From NCBI GenBank assembly GCA_004352715.1, contig SCFE01000002.1, positions 2,479,131 through 2,543,130 on the forward strand: a stretch of 64,000 bases of DNA, written 5' to 3'. Position numbers and translations under genes: made by a program. Below the pieces are notes generated by a model that did no database searches, was not told the origin of the DNA, and saw only the letters and a list, made by a program, of their open reading frames with translations. This DNA comes from Hofstenia miamia (Eukaryota > Xenacoelomorpha > Acoela). Of this stretch, positions 59,301 to 64,000 are shown one piece after another (positions within the stretch are counted from its first letter, which is position 1; each line of letters begins with the position of its first letter).

Positions 59301-61732
59301 AAAAGCAAATATTTTAAGATGTTTGCAGGGAGGATGGAATCAACAACCCACCCCCATGTGACAAATATGGTTAAAAGAAGATATTTAGTACGTGTGTTTT
59401 ATAAAATATCTTAAAACGTTTGTTTGTATTCAATGTTTTAAGAAAAATTTTACCACGCCCAATATCAAACAGGATAATCCCTACCTCAGTAATAGAACAA
59501 CTTTTTAAGTTATAGTCTTTCTGGTACTTCTATCCTGCACTAAATTGATGAAAAATTTCTTTTGCAAGTATGCATGTACTGTAGACTCTACTGACAAGAT
59601 GAACAAACGACTACTATTGTGCAGACTCTGTAGTTCAATTTGCTTGCACAGCTAAAGCTATGTAAATTCCAGACTGTGTCCAAAACAGATCCAAAAAGAA
59701 AAAATAAAGAAGAAAAAATGGGGGTTTGGACAGACAATAGTCTTAGCTGGGCATGGGCTGAAATGTAATGGGCCTATATATATATATATATATATATATA
59801 GATCTAATTTGAAAATTTTATACGTACTTTTGCTACTTAAATTGCTTAAAATATATTTTTACCAGTGCCAATTTGTTTAAATGATGCCTTTTAGTAATTT
59901 TAATGAAATATTAAAAGTTGAGTCAAGCAAACAATTAATATTTCAAGCGTGTCTTTTTGTCATCCTAGTTTTCAGTTGAGTCGAGGTGTATCTAGCGGTA
60001 AAGCTGATTATTTGTTTTTCATTAACAAAGAACCTTTAAGTTATCATAGAGACGCTGAATACAATATTTGAGCGTTTATAGAGACTTTGAATAGCATTGA
60101 ATAAATGCTGGTTAGATCACCCCTTATGCCTTAAAATGATGTTTTTTTAAACACTAATCACTTTACGAGCAATCATTTATAAATTAATGAGGAACAATGC
60201 AATATATACATACATATTTATTTCATCTTAGTTAGGTTCTATTTTGTTGGATATCCAGACAAAAATTTCTAATTGCTTAAAACATTGCATAAATTGTTCA
60301 AGTTAAAAAGCGTCTGGCGGAAACTAATAGATATAAAAATATATGACATTGAAGAAATATGGATTTACTTGGAGGAATTAGAAATAAAAAAGTTAGTTCA
60401 TGTAGGGCTAAGCATTTTCTAGTTCTGAAATGCATGAACCTATACCTATTAGTGATGGTACCGTTGCTATCCGCGTTTACGTTTGGATGTGTATATTTGT
60501 TATCGGGTACGGGCGGGTAGAGGTAATCTTTCCATTTCAGATATGTACACTATAAGCAATAACTTTTTTAAAACACATAACTATGAAAAAATTTTGAATA
60601 TATTAACTTACTATGAGCAATATTTGTGTTAAAAAAAGTATTGGAAAACATTTAAAATGACTTAATTACTTTTCAATTTAGCTTGTTTTCGATATGAGCG
60701 GGTACGGATGGGCGTGGGTAGGAATTCTTTTGACGAACAGGTGTATCACTAAAAACCTCCTACCCGTAGTTCATTAATATCTATATAATAGCAAACTAAA
60801 TCGAGAAAACTTAGTTCAGAATGAACTTAGCCATAAACCTCTTTTACTGTAAACATGGGCGCACAAATTGTAACATATAGGTCGGTTGACCTGGGTTATG
60901 CCNNNNNNNNNNNNNNNNNNNNNTCAATTTAGCTTGTTTTCGATATGAGCGGGTACGGATGGGCGTGGGTAGGAATTCTTTTGACGAACAGGTGTATCAC
61001 TAAAAACCTCCTACCCGTAGTTCATTAATATCTATATAATAGCAAACTAAATCGAGAAAACTTAGTTCAGAATGAACTTAGCCATAAACCTCTTTTACTG
61101 TAAACATGGGCGCACAAATTGTAACATATAGGTCGGTTGACCTGGGTTATGCCTGTAAGCAAATCAGTCCAGTTCCATCTCTGGTTCTGGGTGCAAAGTA
61201 TCAAGAACCAATTGAGAAACGAGTCCAAATTTGGACCTGGATCCAATCGGTGATCTCTAGTCAAATTGGTTTGATTAATCATTCTGTAAATGGCTGACAG
61301 TTGGATTAGATAGAATCAATTTGGTCAATTTTCTAATCGTCATTTCGATCTCGAAGCGCATACTATTTTTACGCTTTTCATAATCCCAAACGGTCGCTAC
61401 CGTATGTTAGTATATGCACTTTAGGTTGATTGCCAATTTTTAGTACTTTTTGGTTAGTATTTTGATAATATATGCCTTTCATTCTATATAAAGTTTATGC
61501 TAAAAACGATTAGGATATCTGGTTTTGCTTTTGAGCAGCAGTTACAAAAAGTTTTCAATAGAATTTTAGTTTAGTTTGCAACTTACGCACACTGTGAAGT
61601 AATTCTGATTGTAAGCATGTGCTTTGTTGGAATTTTTGGTTTGGTATTTGTTCCACTTTGTTTGGAGCTTGCAGTGGAATGTACCTACCCTGCTGCTGAG
61701 GCAACTAGTTCAGGCTTGCTACTACTTGGTGG
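45443..61732 (+). CDS. SLC49A3/MFSD7-like major facilitator transporter, 3' incomplete
   Basis: Eight exons: 45443-45550, 46337-46495, 52461-52671, 54605-54681, 55817-55951, 57486-57602, 57671-57823, 61575-61732. All have GT-AG borders and matching phases, giving 372 residues so far. Blocks in order: VYKRRWFLL before TM1, SNAMNWCAFTP, VDYCGLRTA after TM2 (the MFS loop motif region), PTKLAAVWFKEDERATAN, SNQLGLLVANV, ALIDEILCTFGYS (TM7), MYADKTNK (second MFS loop) and LCLELAVECTYPAAEA with SSGLLLLGG. These follow the SLC49 family and resemble SLC49A3 (MFSD7) more than FLVCR1/2: ERATAN, EQILC-G-S and ELAVECSFP are SLC49A3-type. A plasma- or internal-membrane solute carrier is expected; relatives move haem or choline, and the SLC49A3 substrate is not established. 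The last one or two helices are missing from the model. Introns carry a Tc1 element, an antisense gene and MITEs. Confidence 0.85.
46337..46495 (+). CDS. SLC49A3-like exon 2 (TM1-TM2)
   Basis: Acceptor TTTGTAG, donor GCA|GTAAGT, phase 0 to 0, 53 codons. Includes NWCAFTPIPDIT, a hydrophobic LLSLVFFVAYIPLFPVG helix and VDYCGLRTA. Confidence 0.85.
46646..48263 (+). mobile_element. Tc1-like DNA transposon with IR/DR ends (inactive)
   Basis: Four related repeats frame the element: left outer 46646-46675 (GGAAAAAAGAATTCGGCCACC), left inner 46846-46866 (TTGGAAAAATGTATTCGACCC), right inner 48049-48074 and right outer 48234-48263, the last two inverted. This is the double inverted/direct-repeat layout of Sleeping-Beauty-type Tc1 elements. 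The right end is followed by TA; the left end is eroded. It lies in intron 2 of the SLC49A3-like gene. Confidence 0.8.
46936..47950 (+). pseudogene. Tc1-family transposase pseudogene
   Basis: An N-terminal paired-like helix-turn-helix (SSHTLRELIISKHLEGMSQ, IARLVERPRSTVEDIIRHL) is followed by a second DNA-binding region with RTVQNILKKY and PKQRLRRLSWA. A TAA at 47358 precedes the first catalytic block VIFSDESRFE near 47380. The second block KDGATCHTS is at 47648 after another stop. The third is DDWPGQSPDLNIIENMW at 47720-47770 with the Tc1-type Glu. The reading frame is broken at least three times, so it cannot make an active enzyme. The open frame starts inside the left inner repeat (ATG 46854), but the natural start is probably the later ATG at 46938. 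Confidence 0.85.
49314..49383. repeat. short palindromic hairpin element
   Basis: Perfect 14-bp arms GTGATTGGTTAGCT (49331-49344) and AGCTAACCAATCAC (49353-49366) around an 8-base loop AAATAATA. Imperfect continuation outward (CTAAGTCATGG / CCATGTCTAAG). Lies about 225 bp beyond the stop of the antisense HET-like gene. Confidence 0.85.
49608..52001 (-). CDS. HET/TIR-like domain protein, intronless, 797 aa
   Basis: Single uninterrupted frame from ATG 52001 to TAG 49608; an in-frame TAA lies just upstream, so this ATG is the first usable one. Three motif blocks in the correct order suggest the heterokaryon-incompatibility (HET) fold, a TIR relative: CCVSHRW (about 129-135), FWVDFICSPQGDD (366-378) followed by a helix and strand ATVIIAPP, and FLRMWTLHEMAIAP (456-469). 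The first two blocks are normally separated by a few dozen residues; here about 230 intervene. The remaining 320 C-terminal residues match nothing I recognise. The N-terminus has a Cys-rich CxxxC region (residues 10-50). HET proteins trigger cell death in fungi and HET-like domains occur in algae, oomycetes and bacteria; catalytic activity here is unproven. It lies antisense within intron 2 of the SLC49A3-like gene. Lack of introns suggests retroposition, transfer or carriage by an element. It could also be an unrelated lineage-specific protein. Confidence 0.7.
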   Translation of the reverse strand: MIFPQSEIKCGNHAKTLNYVIIHLTCNATGALCLKDFGNQLIFIVPCNCSEMLRHKVEKEYIGNELSNKKYNEMCKAKLPKSIRVIHRSKITKLIKTALKPGSTVTNNSQLIKETEVLDVNKLNSDVLCCVSHRWCTTKLKVSDYIREILDLLNYGIYGNDQCNEDLQFSESILNYYNVIRKIVVQIFNGSIDIATDFLNFISSRMTVRGMSTTVRPPNVDLSYPFKSYQESLANFIKKPELLIANPNEEPIFDTISRILMFEFSTKMGYLGKLTHSHVNQFQPPIVSIKNSENSEILSKIKHSFTSFLLQRKVSDQENILARRMYSIFACLEKFKFLTTSQGFNDYDPITLVILYLLLNSKFEYFWVDFICSPQGDDIDMRTTMQSVKAGMCVFSLATVIIAPPLDIEKWKSLKQKSLYELSESCALNTFEEFALKLPLLSFGDRLLFISSQEYFLRMWTLHEMAIAPKLFFWWQYFFGPFDHVNPDTEELMLKVEKIAVKSVKTALYSNPEVFASNRGSVTSTLTESGPGHAVFTWACNVNFAAMQTRFSNDWEQLARSIFNISSESSLNDAILNMKFLQFTFFLIQYSGLGYVNSLIGLIDPYLVNHTFKYDTTGRKDLTGAFDSEDVTLDNIFKLEDRVAYLNDKAILTNCDLYKTSSDVIRTFALMHASTVINAMGLHRDAFFEELSNDFSGFMLLGSWKLLPKILNEKKIFMNEVLKPRLKTVVSQNNTMLMSSLNSMMEFYESDSHDVLVIFARNCIVTFGMPPFQKIAIGQYIEFQHADKIQYISLEVP
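52399..52437. repeat. (TA)n microsatellite just before SLC49A3-like exon 3
   Basis: TA run ends 23 bases before the exon 3 acceptor, unusually close to a splice site. Confidence 0.95.
52461..52671 (+). CDS. SLC49A3-like exon 3 (TM3-TM4)
   Basis: Acceptor CTATTTAG, donor CTGT|GTAATA, phase 0 to 1. Encodes NAIGAILSFASCYLP, FIGKLFSAVAQALTLMQP, then KLAAVWFKEDERATANSIA. Confidence 0.85.
52680..54604. other. intron 3 of the SLC49A3-like gene
   Basis: GC-richer scraps at 52928-53275 (GGTGGGCGGCGG, CCGCCGCACCGGCAGCGC, GAGCGGCCGAC) look like a decayed hAT-type MITE. TA arrays at 53294-53333 and 53796-53813; N gap 53400-53795. Confidence 0.5.
53400..53795. other. assembly gap (396 N)
   Basis: N run bounded on the right by TA repeats. 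Open frames reported across it would be artefacts. Confidence 0.98.
54605..54681 (+). CDS. SLC49A3-like exon 4 (TM5)
   Basis: Acceptor ATTCATTTAG; the split codon T+CA gives Ser. SNQLGLLVANVAVPIIVPEKK, donor GATG|GTAATT. Phase 1 to 0. Confidence 0.8.
55446..55727. mobile_element. hAT-type MITE with 8-bp target duplication
   Basis: 282 bp. Left end CAGAGATGGACATGAGC, inverted right end CAGAGATGTACATGAGC (16 of 17). Flanks ATGCAATG and AAGCAATG form an 8-bp target duplication with one change. No coding capacity; interior has repeated ATGGGCC words. It lies in intron 4 of the SLC49A3-like gene, about 90 bp before exon 5. Confidence 0.85.
55817..55951 (+). CDS. SLC49A3-like exon 5 (TM6 and cytosolic loop)
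   Basis: Acceptor TTGTTTAG at 55816. The competing AG four bases later (55820) would shift the frame into a stop. LGLNSILPVAAFFMSVLGF then a Ser-rich loop; donor TGTG|GTACGT. Phase 0 to 0. Confidence 0.75.
55952..57485. other. intron 5 of the SLC49A3-like gene
   Basis: CAGAGAAGGAAACGGGTC at 56311 followed by GGCGGGTAGG resembles a hAT-MITE left end; no partner end was found. An 81-codon frame at 56741-56986 is hydrophobic but has no family signature. Confidence 0.4.
57486..57602 (+). CDS. SLC49A3-like exon 6 (TM7)
   Basis: The acceptor TTTAATTTAG at 57485 keeps phase 0 and restores the family's spacing. The more obvious TTTGTAG at 57512 would break the frame. CVKSFQFWVLFVVLG, VFGIVSSLIALIDEILC, donor CAAAC|GTAAGT. 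Confidence 0.75.
57671..57823 (+). CDS. SLC49A3-like exon 7 (TM8, loop motif)
   Basis: Acceptor TTTTGTAG, 51 codons, donor CACT|GTAATT, phase 0 to 0. GTGLVGAIFIGMYADKTNK, then helix STIGFGVMGIILFST. Confidence 0.8.
58418..58626 (+). mobile_element. dispersed CCTCCGCCAAGGAGG repeat
   Basis: Starts ACCTCCGCCAAGGAGGTTATG, has GTTTGTTTGTTTGTC, a conserved-looking middle (AAGTAATAGATGGATT, GGTGCTGATCCG) and ends CGGAGGTCTGCGTTCTCCGAGTACTTTTCTAGTT. I recognise this as a short repeat seen in many unrelated marine invertebrates and fish; I do not know its formal family name. Ends contain partly complementary CCTCCG/CGGAGG. It lies in intron 7 of the transporter gene. Confidence 0.65.
58630..60449. 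other. intron 7 of the SLC49A3-like gene, no further feature
   Basis: TA array at 59777-59800. No coding domain in either strand; the 80-codon minus frame at 59062-58820 is unrecognised. Confidence 0.5.
60450..60751. mobile_element. candidate hAT-type MITE, TAGTGATG ends
   Basis: TAGTGATGGTACC at the left and TGTATCACTA at the right are inverted. The interior carries opposing GGGTACGGGCGGGTAG and GCGGGTACGGATGGGCG tracts. No clear target duplication. Confidence 0.35.
60673..61153. repeat. 230-bp direct duplication around a 21-N gap
   Basis: 60673-60902 and 60924-61153 appear identical (TCAATTTAGCTTG to GGGTTATGCC) and abut the gap 60903-60923 on both sides. Most simply an unmerged contig overlap inside intron 7 of the transporter gene. 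Confidence 0.9.
61575..61732 (+). CDS. SLC49A3-like exon 8 (TM9-TM10)
   Basis: Acceptor TAGTTTAG, phase 0. VILIVSMCFVGIFGLVFVPL then ELAVECTYPAAEATSSGLL; donor GGTGG|GTAAGG leaves two bases (phase 2). Joined to exon 7, the distance between the loop motif and ELAVEC equals that in mammalian SLC49A3 as I recall it. Confidence 0.8.
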
Positions 61733-61872
61733 GTAAGGATTTGTAAATAAGTTTTTTAAATTACTGTATCGCGTGAATATCAAAAGAGCAACATATTTAC
61801 CACAATGCGTGCTGAAATTTTTGTCAATTTCCTCGATGCAAAAATTGATCACAAATTATATATATATATATA

Positions 61873-63648
61873 TATAATTTTATGAAAGTATATTATTCTA
61901 AACATTTTACAATTTGCGTTTTTTATGCAGAGTCAGTAGCATAGGTAGAATATGGACTTTCCAACTAAGGCATGTGCATAGGGTTATGTTGTTGGCTAAA
62001 GTCTACACTTTACCATGATATCTATCAAAGTTATATTCCATCACTGATGTCTGAATGTATCACAAAACATATAAAACACATTTGATGAATATGGAAACGA
62101 GTTAATGCTACTAACTTATCTTTATATGCACGTTGGTCATTAAGTAGTATTAGTAATCAATCAATTTCTTCAGACTATAAACTGCCCAAAGTGACGTTAA
62201 TGTTCTGCTGTCACTAAGTGGCTGCGCAAATTTAAATGCTATGCCGAGAATGATTTACAATAACATATCAGTTAATCATTTACAAATATTTAAGACTTAA
62301 ATTGGTCTAAATTAAAAACTGAAAATGAAATACAATTTGTGATTGCATAAATTCAAAAATATCAATTCATATATAGTACAAAAACGAATGGAAGGTAAAG
62401 TTTTACAGTTCGTGAACTTTTCAATCTATAAAGAGTTAATTTACTATGTATATATCTGGCGCTAGATAACAGGGACTAATTGTTAGCGCAATTCTTTAAT
62501 TCAATATATATATATACTGTATATATATATATATATATATATATACAAATTAGTTTCTTCTGTATGAATGCAAATGTGATTATTGTAATAAATCATAGAT
62601 CAAGGAAACTAAGAGACATCAAGGAATAAGGGTGAAAGAAAACATAAAAAGTCACTTAGATTCAGAAATATATTTATATCATTATGAAATCAAAGATGAA
62701 AATTTTAAAATATTAAAATCAAAGCATCCTAAAATTGGTTAACATATTTTAACTAAAGTTGCCAAAAAAGAAAAATTGCTAAATAACAAAGAAAGATGAA
62801 ATCAATAATTTTAGATTTGTAGTCCTTGTAATATATTTATATTTTCAAAATATAAAATGCGCATTTCATTTGAAAGACAAAAGAATCTTTAAAGAATCAG
62901 ATATTAGCTAGTAAAAATTATCCCGATTTTTTATGTCATTTGATTATCATTTATTTAAGCATACTCATGTAATCCTTCAAACTTTAAATACCTCAATCTT
63001 TAANTATAATTTTATGAAAGTATATTATTCTAAACATTTTACAATTTGCGTTTTTTATGCAGAGTCAGTAGCATAGGTAGAATATGGACTTTCCAACTAA
63101 GGCATGTGCATAGGGTTATGTTGTTGGCTAAAGTCTACACTTTACCATGATATCTATCAAAGTTATATTCCATCACTGATGTCTGAATGTATCACAAAAC
63201 ATATAAAACACATTTGATGAATATGGAAACGAGTTAATGCTACTAACTTATCTTTATATGCACGTTGGTCATTAAGTAGTATTAGTAATCAATCAATTTC
63301 TTCAGACTATAAACTGCCCAAAGTGACGTTAATGTTCTGCTGTCACTAAGTGGCTGCGCAAATTTAAATGCTATGCCGAGAATGATTTACAATAACATAT
63401 CAGTTAATCATTTACAAATATTTAAGACTTAAATTGGTCTAAATTAAAAACTGAAAATGAAATACAATTTGTGATTGCATAAATTCAAAAATATCAATTC
63501 ATATATAGTACAAAAACGAATGGAAGGTAAAGTTTTACAGTTCGTGAACTTTTCAATCTATAAAGAGTTAATTTACTATGTATATATCTGGCGCTAGATA
63601 ACAGGGACTAATTGTTAGCGCAATTCTTTAATTCAATATATATATATA

Positions 63649-63685
<37 letters not shown>

Positions 63686-64000
63686 AATTAGTTTCTTCTG
63701 TATGAATGCAAATGTGATTATTGTAATAAATCATAGATCAAGGAAACTAAGAGACATCAAGGAATAAGGGTGAAAGAAAACATAAAAAGTCACTTAGATT
63801 CAGAAATATATTTATATCATTATGAAATCAAAGATGAAAATTTTAAAATATTAAAATCAAAGCATCCTAAAATTGGTTAACATATTTTAACTAAAGTTGC
63901 CAAAAAAGAAAAATTGCTAAATAACAAAGAAAGATGAAATCAATAATTTTAGATTTGTAGTCCTTGTAATATATTTATATTTTCAAAATATAAAATGCAC
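61873..64000. repeat. about 1-kb direct duplication at window edge
   Basis: 61873-62862 recurs from 63005 (right after a single N at 63004) to the window end. It is near identical except for TA-array length (about 62504-62546 against 63637-63683) and a terminal GC/AC difference. Copy 2 continues beyond the window. Confidence 0.9.
61931..62019 (+). CDS. candidate SLC49A3-like exon 9 (weak), also at 63063
   Basis: The acceptor TTTTTTATGCAG would place A after the GG of exon 8 to make Gly. The frame then reads VSSIGRIWTFQL and onward to a TGA near 62020. Its first residues suit the start of TM11, but later residues are not clearly membrane-spanning and no donor stands out. It is present twice because of the 1-kb duplication. 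Could be the true next exon, a truncated end, or chance. Confidence 0.25.

Overview
The window is AT-rich, intron-bearing DNA from an invertebrate animal. Long (TA)n arrays, several superfamilies of decayed DNA transposons, a CR1/Jockey-like non-LTR retrotransposon and protein genes split by canonical GT-AG introns all point that way. There are no operons, bacterial-style signals or CRISPR arrays. I cannot name the species; a crustacean or another AT-rich marine invertebrate is a guess. The window is a draft scaffold: six N runs and several single Ns are present, and five near-perfect direct duplications abut Ns and look like unmerged contig ends.

Left half (1-35 kb): two tandem, same-strand paralogous genes for small secreted bulb-type (B_lectin, mannose-binding type) lectins. 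Copy A has exons at 1141-1350 and 17213-17387; its signal-peptide exon lies upstream of the window. Copy B is complete: 24808-24962, 33012-33221 and 34521-34683, giving 175 residues. The two core exons are both 210 nt with the same splice phases. The large introns are filled with mobile-element relics: a hAT relic, a split non-LTR element, a Tc1/mariner deletion derivative with a 27-bp terminal repeat, a foldback element and a DD41D transposase fragment. A second DD41D pseudogene (22925-23982) lies between the two genes.

Middle (35-45 kb): no host gene recognised. It holds hAT-type elements with CAGTGG(C/A)GTC ends, an LTR-like insertion inside a TA array, a Tc1-type deletion derivative and one small open frame with a signal-like N-terminus.

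Right half (45-64 kb): a multi-exon SLC49A3/MFSD7-like major-facilitator transporter (45443 to at least 61732). Eight exons can be joined with fully consistent phases; the 3' end is missing or lies in the duplicated block at the window edge. Its second intron contains a Tc1 pseudo-element with IR/DR ends and, on the opposite strand, an intact intronless 797-codon gene (49608-52001). That protein carries the three signature blocks of the HET/TIR-like fold (SHRW, WVDFICSPQ, RMWTLHE). It is the most unusual object here: a fungal-type HET-like domain in an animal genome, intronless, nested and antisense, with about 230 residues inserted between its first two motif blocks. A lectin family and a HET/TIR-like protein in one window could both relate to recognition or immunity, but no functional link is shown by the sequence.
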